A stretch of 64,000 bases of DNA from Platanthera guangdongensis (lineage: Eukaryota; Streptophyta; Magnoliopsida; Asparagales; Orchidaceae), in the NCBI GenBank assembly GCA_039583875.1, contig CM077167.1:147081010-147145009 (forward strand), in the 5' to 3' direction. Position numbers and translations under genes: made by a program. Below, one piece after another: positions 22,215 through 33,957 of this stretch. The number at the start of each line of letters is the position of its first letter. Within the stretch, counting starts at the first letter, position 1. The notes under the pieces are model-generated. The model saw only the letters and a list, made by a program, of their open reading frames with translations. It was not told the DNA's origin and did no database searches.

Positions 22215-25200
22215 GCTTTGTGTTAATCTTTGGGTTTCCGGCGAGAGCCCTTTTTGATACGGGAGCATCACATTCCTTCTTGTCTGAAAAGTTTATATCG
22301 CGCATCGGAGTTCCGTTCTCGATGGCAGAAAACAAGTTGGATGTGTTGTTGCCTAATGGGTGCTCCATGCGTGCGGATAGGATTTGTGTTGTGAAGATTC
22401 GGATTGGAGACCGGGAGTTTGATTTGCGGGCGTTGGTTCTACCGTTGGTGGAGTTCGACGTAATTTTCGGTATGGATTGGCTCTCAGAGCAGAGTGCATG
22501 CATTGATTGCAACCGTAAAGAAGTCAAGTTGGGTCTGGACACTGATCGGGAGACTACTTTTGCGGGCATGAAGGGGTCAGGGAAAGTTCTGATATCGGCC
22601 CTTCAGGTGTTCAAGGCAGTTCGGTCTGGGGCAGAACTGTATGTCACTCTAGTGCAGACTTTGACGCCTAAACCTAGTTTGGACAACATCCCAGTTGTGT
22701 CTGAATACCCTGATGTGTTTCCAAATGATCTCCCAGGAGCCCCTCCTCAGCGGGAGATAGACTTTACTATAGAGCTGGTACTGGGTGCCAAACCGGTGTC
22801 ACGCTCCCCCTATCGGATAGCCCCAAGAGAAATGGCAGAGTTGAAGGTGCAACTGCAAGAGTTGCTAGAGCAAGGTTATGTGCGTCCAAGTTCGTCGCCT
22901 TGGAGCGCACCAGTCCTCTTTGTTAAGAAGAAAGATGGGAGCTTGCGGCTTTGTATCGATTATCGGGAATTGAACAAACTTACGGAGAAGAACAAATATC
23001 CAATCCCGAGGATTGACGATCTATTTGATCAGTTGGTTGGATCAACTGTATATTCGAAGTTAGATTTGAAGTCCGGTTACTATCAGTTGAGGATAAGGGA
23101 GAGCGACATCCCAAAGACAGCATTCAGTACGCGGTTTGGGCATTACGAGTTCACGGTTATGCCGTTTGGGTTGACAAATGCGCCATCCTTGTTTATGGAT
23201 CTGATGAATAGGACGTTCAGAGAATACATGGACCATTTCATGATAATATTCATCGATGATATTCTGGTGTATTCGTGGTGCGAGGAGGATCATTACAAGC
23301 ATTTACACATGGTGTTGGAGACATTGAGGAAAAGTCAGTTGTATGCAAAGTTCTCCAAGTGTGAATTCTAGTTATCCTCGATAGCGTTCCTTGGTCATGT
23401 TGTCAGTGGAGAAGGAATAGTTGTAGATCCGGCGAAGATAGTGGCGATACGAGAGTGGCCTTCTTTGACTACGGTGGCAGAGGTCCGGAGTTTTCTGGGG
23501 CTTGCTGGCTACTATAGGCGCTTCGTAGAGAACTTCTCGCGGATAGCACTACCACTCACGACGTTGACAAGAAAGGATCAGAAGTTTGTGTGGTCTTCGG
23601 AGTGCGAACAGGCTTTTGAAGAATTGAAGAGGCGATTGACCACGACGCCCATTTTTATGTTCGCCAAGTGGAATCGAAGGGTTTGAGATCTATAGTGATG
23701 CTTCGGGCAGTGGTTTGGGCTGTGTTCTGCTACAGCATGGGAGAGTGATAGCTTATGGTTCACGACAACTGAAGGTTCACGAGAGGAATTATCCGGTCCA
23801 CGACTTAGAGTTAGCGGCCGTGATATTTGCTCTAAAGCTTTGGAGGCACTATCTGTACGGTGTGAAGGTCGATATTTACACCAATCATAAAAGTTTGAAG
23901 TACCTATTGGACCAAAAGGATCTGAACATGAGGCAGAGGAGGTGGATGGAGTTCTTAGGAGACTACACCTTCAAGATACACTATGTGCCTGGGAAGGGAA
24001 ATGCAGTGGCGGATGCGTGGAGTCGTAAGATTCCCGCACAAGCCAACTGGTTATCAGTACATGATAAGAGATTGGTCCAAGAGTTGGAGGCATTGGAGAT
24101 ATCTTGCATCGATAAGCAGTCTAGTGCCGAGGCGAAACTGTTTTGGACAGAGGTGCAGTGTGACCTAGCGGATAGAGTTCGGCGGGCTTTGGTTCAGGAT
24201 AGCAGCATGAAGCAGATCTTGGATGAAGCTTTGGATGGGTCAAATTCCCAGTTTGTGGTTGAAGAAGGGTTGCTAAGGAAGGACGGTCGTCTATGCGTTC
24301 CTAGTGCGGATAGTATTCGGGAGGAGTTGATGTATGAGGCTCATCATACCAAGTACTCAATCCACCCGGGAAGCACGAAGATGTATAGAGACATGAAGAA
24401 ATTATTCTGGTGGCCGGGTTTGAAGAGGGATGTGGCACTTTATGTGGCCAAGTGCCATACTTGTGCATTGGTGAAGGCGGAATGCCAGAAGCCCGGAGGT
24501 TTCTTGAAATCCCTTCCTATCCCAGAATGGAAGTTTGACGACATATCTATGGATTTTGTGCACGGTTTGCCGAAGTCGCAGAAGGGAAACGACGCCATTT
24601 GGGTGGTCGTAGATAGATTGACAAAGGTATCGCACTTTATCCCAGTGAGAAAGGAGGATCCAGTGGAAAAGTTAGTCAAACTCTATGTGGATAATATTGT
24701 ACGATTGCATGGTGTGCCTCGCAGTATTGTTAGTGATCGTGATGGACGCTTCACGTCAAATGACTAGAGGTTGGTGCATGGTCTGTTGGGTACTAAGCTA
24801 AAGTTCAGCACAACCTTTCACCTGCAGACAGATGGCCAAACCGAGAGAGTCAACAGGACTATGGAGGACATGCTTCGCATGTGCGTCCTAGATTTCGGGA
24901 AGCATTGGGAGGATCACCTGTATATGGTGGAGTTTGCTTACAACAACAGCTTTCAAGCAAGTATTGGAATGGTGCCTTTCGAAGCCTTGTATGGGAGGAA
25001 GTGTCGTACGTCGTTGTCTTGGTTGGAGGCAGGCGAATCAAAGTTGTATAAACGTCAAGCGGTGCAAGATGCCACTTCAATGATACGGACGATTCAGGAA
25101 AGACTGAAGATTGCTCAGGATAGACAGTCCAAGTATTACAATGCCAAACATAGAAAAGTGGAGTTCAACGTTGGCGATATGGTATATTTAAAAATCAAGC

Positions 25201-25601
25201 CGTTCAAGGGTGTATCGCGGGTTCGACGCTTGAAGAAGCTGAGTCCGAGATACCTTGGACCATTTGAAATCCTGGAATGTGTTGGCGAGGCGGAGTATAG
25301 ATTAAAGCTGTCGATAGAGTTGAGTGGGCTGCATAACGTGTTTCACGTATCGGTGTTGCGTAAGGCAGTGCAAGAGCCTTCGCAGATCGTTGCGGACAAT
25401 CAGGTACCGGTTGATTATGAGTTAGCAACAAGGGTCAGGCCAGTACGAATTGAAGACGTTGCGGTCAAACGACTCCGCAACAAGGAGGTTAGAATGGTCA
25501 AAGTCCGTTGGGATAATTGCGGACGTGAGGAGCTTTCTTGGGAGCGAGAGCAAGCTATGTTGGAGGAATACCCCGAGTTATTCCACTCAGGTATCATTTA
25601 G
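22215..25601 (+). pseudogene. Tekay A pol: protease, RT, RNase H, integrase, chromodomain; broken
   Basis: Protease [12 protein letters not shown] is at about 22252-22290. RT runs from about 22850 to 23365, with [25 protein letters not shown], the catalytic FIDDILVYS (about 23250-23275) and FSKCEF, ending at TAG 23369-23371 where relatives have Trp. The frame continues with [10 protein letters not shown] and [15 protein letters not shown] frameshift near 23680 precedes RNase H ([33 protein letters not shown]). Integrase has H...H ([10 protein letters not shown]), C..C ([11 protein letters not shown]), [16 protein letters not shown], then TAG 24765-24767 (again a Trp position), then HLQTDGQTERVNRTMED. 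The C-terminus has a GPY/F module (YLGPFEIL) and a chromodomain-like tail to TAA 25599-25601. Confidence 0.9.
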
Positions 25602-25641
25602 CTTTTGTGTACCTTTGCTTAATTTCGGGACGAAATTCCTT

Positions 25642-25655
25642 AAGTGGGGGAGATT
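25642..25655 (+). promoter_or_regulatory. Polypurine tract of Tekay A
   Basis: AAGTGGGGGAGATT directly before the 3' LTR at 25656. A conserved TTCGGGACGAAATTC segment lies just upstream. Confidence 0.85.
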
Positions 25656-27624
25656 TGTAACGCCCCGAAAGTTGTGTGCGAGTCGGTCGCGAAAAAAAAG
25701 GGTTTTTGGTGTCTGTAGGGGTACACGGCCTAGGACACGGGCATGTCCAAGGCCGTGTCTGGCTGGTGATTTTTGGTCGTTTCAACCCGAGAAGGACACG
25801 GCCAGGAACACGGCCGGATGACACGGGCGTGTCATCCGACACGGGCGTGTGCCAACCCGTGTCCCTACCCGTGTCCGGATGGGTCGTGTCCGTTGTCGTG
25901 GCGGTTATGCGTGACACGCCCACGAACACGGGCGTGTAGAGGAACCCGACACGAGCGTGTCAGGTCAGACACGGGCGTGTCTTGGCCCGTGTGCGTTTCT
26001 CAGTTCGACGATCGTGCCTGGATCGAGGCACACGGCCTGGGACACGGCCGTGTGCCAAGCCGTGTTCGGCCCAGGTCTGGAGAATTTTGGGCAGATCCGA
26101 GCCGTTCGTTTTCTTTAATTTAGATCCGACGGCTCAGATGAGTCCCTGCTCTATTTAGGCCGGGAATAGGAGGTTAATTCCCCATTTTCTCTCCAAAGTT
26201 CTCCCCTTCCAAAGTGAGAGAGAAGAGGAAGAAGAAGGAGGTTTCCGGCCGCCGGCGGAGCATCGGAGCACCGTTTTGAAATCAGAGAGCGGATCCGTGG
26301 AGGGAAGGTCATTGCGAAGAGTTCTAACCGCGTAGTTTTTCCATGGCGCCGAAACGGACTACAAGGGTAACGATTCTCAACTTGAGCGTTTGAAGCTCTT
26401 TCTTTCTACATAGGGAATCCCGCTCCCGCGAGTGTGCGGTGAGTGCGTGGTGTTCCTTGGGGTTGATGTGAATAGTCCCCCTTTTGTTGCATATAGAGCC
26501 CGGAATCGTAAGTACGGGCATAGGCATTGTGTGTGAAGCCTACCCGGACGTGTTTTGTCTGGATCAGTGATGTTGCATTTGATGTGGTTTTGCCGGAGAA
26601 GACTCCGTGTTTTGGATTTTTCGGGTTTCTACGTGGTAGATTGCAGCATGGATCCTTGGGGGTTAGCTTCAAGGCGCACCCGGAAAATTGAGCGGAAACG
26701 TGTTCTGCTAACTTGGCGGTCTGGGAACCGGCCTTGATCATAACTGGGTTATGAGATTGTTTTGGAAAATTTGGGATTCGAGAGAAGCTTGGCCCGTGCA
26801 TAGGACTTAAATTGGACATGCGCCGTGAGCAACGGGCAAGTGGAATTGGACCTAGGCTATGTGGTTCGGTGCGAGAGACCCGAAGACGGGGACTGGCTGT
26901 TGGCATAGTCGGAGCCTTAGACGGTGGTCAGAAAGGCTAAATGCTCACATGTTGTTGCCATCCTGGGGGTGGTGGTGAATGCACTGATGGGTCAGGGTTC
27001 ACCATGAATGTGCCCTGAGTGCACGGGGTGTTTGGTCGTGCGAGCCTACACCTGTGGCGAAATATTATTGCGCTATATATATTGTTGGGCTAATGTTATG
27101 CAAGGAAAGAGCACCGCCGTCCCGAGTAAGGGGCGGGGTCGTTATAATTTGGTCGGCTTTCAGCTGACCGTTGCTTTATTTGCCACCGTGTGGTGGTATG
27201 TGCTTGCAGGTGCTGCGGAGCCGAGCGCCAAATAGCGGGCTGGAGCCCATGTTGCTGTGCTGGCCGTAGAAGGCCATAGAATAGCTGTTTTTATATTTAT
27301 CATGTGTGGCCAGCCTGCGAGCCGATGTATGTAAAACATTTTTTATTAAGTGAACATTTGTAAGGCCATAAGGCCATGTACCCGTTTCTGTTTATTTGGG
27401 GTTTCATTCCTATTGTTGTAGCTGTGGACATTCATATTGATGGATTTAATTTTGGGTTCTTTCAATTTTAAAATCTTCCGCTAGAATGCTCTGTGTAGGA
27501 CGAGTAGTCTTAATTGGTTGGTTTGATTATTCATTGAGTAACCCTTCCGACTGTCTGTGGTATATGGCGTCGGGTTCCAGCTGGACCTTCTGTTATATAT
27601 CATGCGACGGATGAGGGTGTTACA
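25656..27624 (+). repeat. 3' LTR of Tekay A
   Basis: 1,969 bp, nearly identical to 18800-20770, with the same palindrome array, TATA-like box and short ATG exon. It ends GGGTGTTACA, followed by AACAC. Confidence 0.93.
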
Positions 27625-27629
27625 AACAC

Positions 27630-28367
27630 ACAGAGAAAAAATACAATCAGTCTACTCTCAATTTCTTACACAAGATTTCTGATACATAAGAAGCCCTAGA
27701 CCAGAACATCAGTCACTTTTGAAGAAGAAGAACAATCTATCAAATATCAAGAGTCTTCCTTCTTCATCTCTGCAGGACACTTCAAAGGATAACAAGAAAT
27801 CCATCTGACAAAGAAGTTCCTGGAGATTTCCCTGGTCAAGGCTGCAGATTGAAGGCCTACTCACCCTGTACAAAGCTTCCTAGCCTGAACCCTTTTACAT
27901 CTCAGGGGGAGCTTTAACAATATCACTGAATCCACATAGTCTTCTCATTGTGATTGAGAAAAGAAGACTTTCATCACTCTCTCATCTCCACCTCTGTACA
28001 GGGTTTTAATTCCCTTCAAAATTATTTTGGTTCACAAGTCTCCTTCCAAAAGACTTGAGGTTTGGCTTTGAGCACCTGATCAAAAGCTCATTGGTGTCAG
28101 GCACCTGATTAAAAATCTGAGTGGATTCCTACCAGGGTGGTAGAAGAGTGGATGTACCCAAGTTTAGGGGAACCACTATAAATTCTTGTGTTGTCTGGAT
28201 TGCTCTTTTTCTTTTGTTTTTGTGTTGTGGCTGTTTGTTAGGATTGTTGTTTTTTTTTATTCCTGCACTAGATTAAATTAGAAGAAAATTTTATAAACCA
28301 TGAATACTCTATTCACCCCCCCCCCCCCACCCCTCTAGAGTATTCCTGATCTAACAGCTCACTTTCA
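27630..28367 (+). repeat. 3' LTR of Sirevirus, second part
   Basis: Resumes exactly after the duplicated AACAC and runs to ACTTTCA, matching about 8066-8802. It is followed by the TSD TAAAC at 28368-28372. Confidence 0.92.
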
Positions 28368-28775
28368 TAAACTTAAAGACCTATTTATTCACATTTTGAA
28401 CCGTTCCAGTGTCATGGGGAGAGTGTTAACGGGCGAGTTTACGGACATCACTATTGATGGATTTCTTTGGAGGTTGTCTCAATCCTCGATCTTCAACAAT
28501 ATTCTTCATGGTGATCAATTTACTTTCTCCTTACGCATGACTCGAGGATTCACCGCGATTCAATTTACGAGTTGAAATCATATGTATAAACACACTTTAG
28601 AAAACTATAATCTAATTCACATAATTAAAAGTTCCTTCTATTGAACTTCTACGTGCACGAATATTCCACTTCCCATGGTACTCTGTGTTTTTCAGTTGCT
28701 ATGATAGCTCTTGTTTTTCTCATCTACATGGGAGATATTTTGCTCGGGACGAGCAAACGGTTAAGTCTGGGGGTG
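28368..28775 (+). other. Continuation of Athila/Tat-like 3' non-coding region, with hairpin and polypurine tract
   Basis: Resumes the host sequence cut by the Sirevirus. A hairpin TTGCTCGGGACGAGCAA at about 28739-28755 is followed by TTAAGTCTGGGGGTG (about 28761-28775). This pair is characteristic of the 3' end of Tat/Athila-type elements just before the LTR. Confidence 0.6.
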
Positions 28776-29760
28776 TGATGTGTCCAATTTATATAGGTTT
28801 TTTCGCACTCATCTGGACACAATTTCACTCACTTGCACTTCACTTTCAGTTCATTATTTCTTATATTTCACTTAGTCGTTACTCACACTCGAAGTGTACA
28901 TTTCACTCATTGTGGTGTGCAATTGCGCACTCTCTTGATAGGGGCAAGCACATAGCGCTCCGCGTTGTGTTTTTCTATTATTGTTATGGTTTTGGAAAGG
29001 CATGGACAGAGCCCAATCTTTATGTGAAATCTGTGTCTTTCGCACAGTCAAGCATTTTTCCTTCACGCACGGGCGTTTTGCTCGTGCATTTCCACATCCT
29101 GGATAAGATGTTGATCTTCATGATTGCATGACCATGTGATGTTTATTTGCACACGGGCTATTTTTCCCGTGCGAAATTATTGTGCTGAAAATTAATGGTC
29201 TGCCGCCGCTCGTGCGTTTTGGTCACGCACGGTCAATTTCGACAGTGTGAGAGTAAAACACACGAGTGACTTGTTTTGTCTAAAAATTTTATAAATTTTA
29301 TTTGTCATGTATTTCTTTAACGAACGGTTGGTTTAAACTGTGCGAGAAGAAAATTCATGAGCTGTTAGTTGGCCGAAAAATACAGTAGTCTGTCGCGACC
29401 CGTACGATTTTGGTCGCGCACGGTTGTTTCAACCGCGCGTGAGTAAAAATTGCACGGGCGGACCCTTGACCTATTTGGAATTTGCACGGTTTCGCACGCA
29501 CGGTCGTGCATTCAACCGTGCGAGTTAATTTTTCACAGAATTTGGTATTTAAGCGCAGATTGTTTCCTTATTTCGGATCCTTTACCTGTTTTGTGCCCAA
29601 CCACTACGGTTTCGCGCTGCATCTCCGCCCACCTTAGGGAGGAGCTGCGGGCTTCCTTCGTCTATCTTCCTTCTCCTAGGATTTTGCCCTAGGCCGCCTC
29701 CATCACCCCGAGCCTTCAAGATGGAATTTGATGCTTTTCTCGCTGCATCAAGGGAGATCT
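28776..29760 (+). repeat. Start of a 3' LTR of the Athila/Tat-like relic; right end not resolved
   Basis: Begins TGATGTGTCC after the polypurine tract. It contains a CGCACGG/CCGTGCG array and a TATTTAAG core-promoter-like sequence at 29546-29553. I found no matching terminus, so the end given is arbitrary. The short open frames here have no family resemblance. Confidence 0.45.
29070..29525. repeat. CGCACGG / CCGTGCG inverted-repeat array
   Basis: Repeated units of about 35-40 bp with TGCG...TTTTGGTC.CGCACGGT and AACCGTGCGAG halves, for example near 29065-29095, 29210-29255, 29398-29440 and 29490-29523, just upstream of TATTTAAG. Confidence 0.65.
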
Positions 29761-32700
29761 TTTGCATGTGAGTATGTTTAATTTCCCGATGATGAGAACA
29801 AAAAAACAAAAGGCAGGGCAAAATATTTTTTTTCAATTTTTGCTTTTAGTTTTTTTTAATTGTTATTTGATTTTGTTGTTTTATTTTATTATGAGGGTGT
29901 TAATAGCTAAGTGCATGTGCATGTGAATGGTAAAATTTATTTGGTTATATTAAATCTTATGGGTTGCTACTAGCCATTTCAAGGAGTTATATTTTTGGTT
30001 GTTGGTGGTGGCATATGAATGTTTATGATGTGGCTGACTTAGGCTTAATTTGTGGCACATGGCTTCTCTTATACGGCGCAATTACTTTTTTTGGACCTAG
30101 CACACTGTTGGCTGCTTATCTCCGTTAATAAAAAGGCTCTGGCCCCTTTTGTCTTCTGCATCCTGCTCATGTTCCCGCCAGTTGCTGCCTTGTGTGCGCC
30201 CTCTACCACTCCTGCTGGACTCTTCTCCTCTTTTCTCTTGCAAGCTCTTTCTCCCTCTCTTCCTCTCTTTCATTTCTCTATTGTTGGTGGTTGCCACTAC
30301 TTCCTGTGTCGCTGATTTAAGATTGCCTTGCCGCCAGATTTGAGTTTCTGCCGCTACTTTAGCTAGGTCACCAACTCCTCCTCTGCTACCTAGCTACTTT
30401 AGTTCCTCTTTCAGAGTTTCTAGAAGGACTTTGCTGAACTTCTGCGTGTTTGAGAAGGATCGGTTGTGCATCGCTTTCTACCTCCCTCTCCTACTGTAAG
30501 GATGCTCCTCCTTTATTTTTGGTGATAGCTTGATGTCTTGCTTTTGGGTTTCATGTTGCACCATTCTGGCCGACCACTTTTCTATGCATAATAGCTTGTT
30601 GTTGTGTTTTTGTTGTTAAGCTGGTCAGGCACTTTAAACACTGTCGTCATGGACTTTTATTAGAGTATGGACAACCATTTTTAGGACTGTTTTGTGTCGG
30701 TTAGCCTATTAATTTCATATTGGTGGTTGTTTTAGCGCTGGATAGCCCTATTTGAAACTATTTTATGACTGGTCAGCTTACTTATTACAGTTTTAAAAAT
30801 GTTTTTGTGTTGAGGCATGATATTTAAACTAATTCCAAGTATGGGATTAGTGAGGACAACAAAAATAAATATATATTTGACTAATCTAATTGGTTTGAGT
30901 TGGATGAACTTGGCTATGATTTCTTGGGTCATTATAGGGCTTTATTAGAGTTTACTTTTTGATTTTTCGTTATTTGTTATTTACTATTTTATTTTGGAGT
31001 TGAATGGATTTATATATTATTAACTTTCGTATTTGGGAAAAGAGAATTGTTGGCCGATTATTTGTATTGTTTTAGTGTTATTTCTTTTGGCGTATTTTGA
31101 TGTTTGAAATGAATATTTCTAAGCATTTCCTAAACCTTTAAAACACTTAAGAAAAGTCTCATCCTTTTTATAAACAACAACACTATAAATATTGAGGAGA
31201 TGCAACCCAATTAAAAGTACGTACTATTTCAGTATTTTTCGTGGCCAAGATATCATAGGATGACGTCTCGAGATAGGCATGATGATAAAGCGGAAAATGA
31301 TACGGGTAAAGGAAAGATTATGATGAGTTTCTTATTTCTTGAATTATATTTTATTCAAGTATTTTAAATATTTCCTACTTTGTCTTTTTTAAGATAACCC
31401 TGCATGTGCATATGTTTTTAAATGATTGATATAAAGTATTACCATGAACTACATGTGGGTGAAAAATAAAAGTGATATAAGTTTTGAGGGGAAATTTTCT
31501 ATTTCAAAACACATGTTTTCATAAGAATTAAGACAAGATAAAAATATGTTAAAACTCTACATATGGAAAGGTCAAGGAATAGATTGAATCTTATGATGTA
31601 GGAGTTCCCTACTAATGGATTTCCCAAGTAGGGGGTTTGCCTAAATTTTGCCCTTAAGGGGCCTATTTTTATTGCATGCCTTGATATTTCATACATTATG
31701 TAACTAATGAATAATAAAATATATGAATATATTTGGAGAGCTAAAGGGGATTTAAAGTAGCATTTTATAGAAATAAAGAAAACGATATTATACATATTGT
31801 TTGTTGTGGTGTATGAATATTACTATCTACCATTGATTGTATATATAACAGTTCACGAAATACTTTACTTACATAGTCATATTTTATGACAAACCCATCG
31901 TAGACCCATTTATTTAGGACGTAGGAGCATCACTCAGTGCACCACGAAGAGCTCCCCTGATAGCAGAAGAGAAGCAAAAACGTGCTTAAAAACTTGCGAA
32001 GTTATGGCTGAAGATCTTCATTGGGATCGAGGATGTGCAAGAAAAGCATAAAGTAACCTATGACGATTATGAATGTGTTTTTTGTAACGAATATGAATAA
32101 ATATTTGTATATTCTGTAAAACCTTCTGTAAATTTGTAGAAACATGAAATAAAATTTGGTGTCATGTTTACTTTGTACTTACTATGGATCATTTTGATGC
32201 TATGCTGCAACAAATAAATGGAAACTATACTTGATTCTTGAATCGTCTGTGGAGACTGGAAAAACGTTCTTCACAGTATGTGTTGAGATTGCACCCCCAT
32301 TTCTATTCCATTCGCGATGTGATAGTTGTTGTCATACTACCAATTGCTAGTTGTGTGCGTTGCGACGAGGTGATTGCAACCCTCAATTTCATCGGTGTTT
32401 CCACCTCATCCGCTAGACTTCTCGTCCATTCGCCTAGCCAAGCTGTGCTAATGGTCTGCATAATCAATTCACCAAGCGAAGCGGTGTGTGCGACCCGCGT
32501 AGTTGTAGTTTTATTTCGTCTAGTGCTAATCACTCAAACCAAACCAAATTTCCGTTTAAAAATCTTTATAACTGATTTTCTAAGTAATCAAAATACACAC
32601 CCCAACTTGCAATCCTCTGAGATCAATAGTTTGTGAGGCTCTCTCCACTTTATATTACTTGTGCGATCGATATACTTATCGATAACACATCACCTCTCTC

Positions 32701-32844
32701 TATGGCGAATATAATATTCGCCCTTAATAGAAGAATATCCCTCTGACTAGCTGTTGACTATTGACATATTCTTTAATGTTCACTTTGACTCCTGACTACG
32801 TATGCCAGTGGGTCCCTCTTTGACAAAGAGGGATTGTACAACTC
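29761..32844. other. AT-rich intergenic stretch, nothing recognised
   Basis: About 3 kb with no coding similarity I can support. Short open frames on both strands have ordinary composition and no motifs. It could include the rest of the LTR that starts at 28776 and other decayed repeats. Confidence 0.5.
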
Positions 32845-32989
32845 TAAAAAAAGAAAAAGATTTAGGTGAGTTACTCCCACCTAGAATTAGGTGGGAGAAT
32901 AAATAGCAAAATTTGGAAGTGGACCCCGCCTCTTTTCTTCCGCCAAAAAATTTCTTACACCCTCTGATCTCTCATCTCCCTCCCAGCGA

Positions 32990-33069
32990 AACCCTAAGGT
33001 CGCCTCCTCCCCCTCCCACGGTGAACCCCGACCTCCTCCTACGACGAACCCCGACCTCCTCCCACGGCG
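32990..33069. repeat. GC-rich minisatellite, left arm (continues at 44695)
   Basis: Tandem 22-30 bp units of the type ACGGCGAACCCCGACCTCCTCC. Interrupted by Tekay B after CGGCG. Confidence 0.7.
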
Positions 33070-33194
33070 TGTAACGTCCCGAATCACACTAGACCCCTCA
33101 TGCGTGTTTTTGAGTCAGGAGGGTTGACTTGAGTCCTGGGATGTGCAGGGAATTGTACTGCACTTGTGGAGGAGTGGAGAAATCAGTGCTGTGA

Positions 33195-33755
33195 AGGGAC
33201 ACGGGTAGAGACACGGGCATGTCCCTACCCGTGTGCGTGTGTGTGTCGAGTAAAACTGGACGAATCGTGTCGAGATCGACGGGGTGTGTCGACATCATAT
33301 GACACGGGTAGCGACACGGGCGTGTCCCTACCCGTGTGCGTCGAGTTACACTCGACGAGGCGTGTCGAGATCAACGATCTGTGTCGAGATCGTCGAAGTG
33401 TATGATACAGATAGAGACACGGGCGTGTCCCTACCCGTGTGTGTTGAGTTGGACTCGACGAGGCGTGTCGAGATCGACGAACTCGTGTCGATCGATGAAT
33501 GGTATGACACGGGTATAGACACGGGCGTGTCTCTCTCGAGTTCCGTGTGTGTCGAGTTGAGTTCGTCGAGATGCAACCCGAGAAGGACACGGCCAAGGAT
33601 ACGGCCAGGAATATGGCCGTGTCATGTGGACACGGGTCGGGACACAGGCGTGTCCCTACCTGTGTCAAGGATTGAACCGACACCGAAACCGTTGATGTCG
33701 TTTCGCCCAAGCGGGACACGGGTAAGGACACGGGCGTGTCCTTACCCGTGTCACT
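33195..33755. repeat. Composite palindrome array, about 100-bp period, Tekay B LTR
   Basis: Six units near 33199, 33299, 33408, 33505, 33630 and 33714. Each has a palindrome whose arms read ACACGGGTAGnGACACG and its complement (about 17-bp arms). Between these lie TCGAGTTACACTCGACGA-type palindromes and TCGAGATCGACGA motifs. The 3' LTR copy is at about 41565-42110. Confidence 0.9.
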
Positions 33756-33759
33756 TTTT

Positions 33760-33767
33760 ATATATAA
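33760..33767 (+). promoter_or_regulatory. TATA box of Tekay B LTR
   Basis: TATATAAG immediately after the last palindrome and 130 bases before ATG 33898. The same arrangement is at about 42115 in the 3' LTR. Confidence 0.7.
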
Positions 33768-33897
33768 GGGAAGAGAAAATCCTAGTCGTTTTTCATGCTC
33801 ATTTCATTCCCTATTTCCTGTGAGAACTGCTGGTGAGAGGGAAAACTGCTGGAGCAAGTTCTACAGGAGGAGATCCGCCGCCGTCGTGAAGGAGAAG

Positions 33898-33957
33898 ATG
33901 CCGCTGAGGAGAACTACGCGATCCATGGCTGGGAGTGGTGGTACCGCTGGAGACAAT
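33898..33957 (+). CDS. Predicted Gag exon 1 in LTR (Tekay B)
   Basis: Twenty codons beginning MPLRRTTRSMAGS, followed by donor GTGAGTTTCC. MPPRRTTRS is the familiar Tekay/Del Gag start. The 3' LTR copy is 42253-42312 and the element C copy is 48315-48374 on the minus strand; all three keep ATG, frame and donor. It would splice to exon 2 at 36131. Inference from signals and conservation. Confidence 0.6.

Larger units (their letters stand above)
18800..27624 (+). mobile_element. Tekay/Del-type Ty3/gypsy element A, full length
   Basis: 8,825 bp with LTRs 18800-20770 and 25656-27624 (1,971 and 1,969 bp, nearly identical), beginning TGTAACGCCCC and ending GGGTGTTACA. The TSD AACAC lies at 18795-18799 and 27625-27629; the uninterrupted site is visible in the 5' Sirevirus LTR near 8066. 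Gag with CCHC, protease, RT, RNase H, integrase, GPY/F and a C-terminal chromodomain-like module (LRNKEVRMVKVRWDN..EELSWERE) place it in the Tekay/Del chromovirus lineage. Pol has two TAG stops and a frameshift, so this copy is probably inactive although recent. Confidence 0.93.
7031..28367 (+). mobile_element. Sirevirus-like Ty1/copia element, complete but broken, with nested Tekay A
   Basis: Bounded by two LTRs starting TGTTGGATCC and ending ACTTTCA, with a 5-bp target duplication TAAAC at 7026-7030 and 28368-28372. Order: 5' LTR, initiator tRNA-Met primer binding site, gag with CCHC knuckle, protease, integrase, RT, RNase H, a repeat-rich spacer, an env-like ORF, a polypurine tract and the 3' LTR. 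Copia domain order plus an extra long ORF between RNase H and the 3' LTR is the Sirevirus (SIRE/Maximus) layout. The 3' LTR is split by Tekay A at 18800-27624. Without that insert the element is about 12.5 kb. All three ORFs are broken, so it is not autonomous now. Confidence 0.9.

Noticed and set aside
32238..32636. 132-codon open frame as a host gene
   Set aside because: No motif, no intron or UTR signals, and ordinary composition for chance open frames in this AT-rich stretch.
33199..33755. Regularly spaced palindromic repeats that might suggest a CRISPR array
   Set aside because: They lie inside a plant LTR, are duplicated in both LTRs, vary in length, and have no unique spacers or cas genes.
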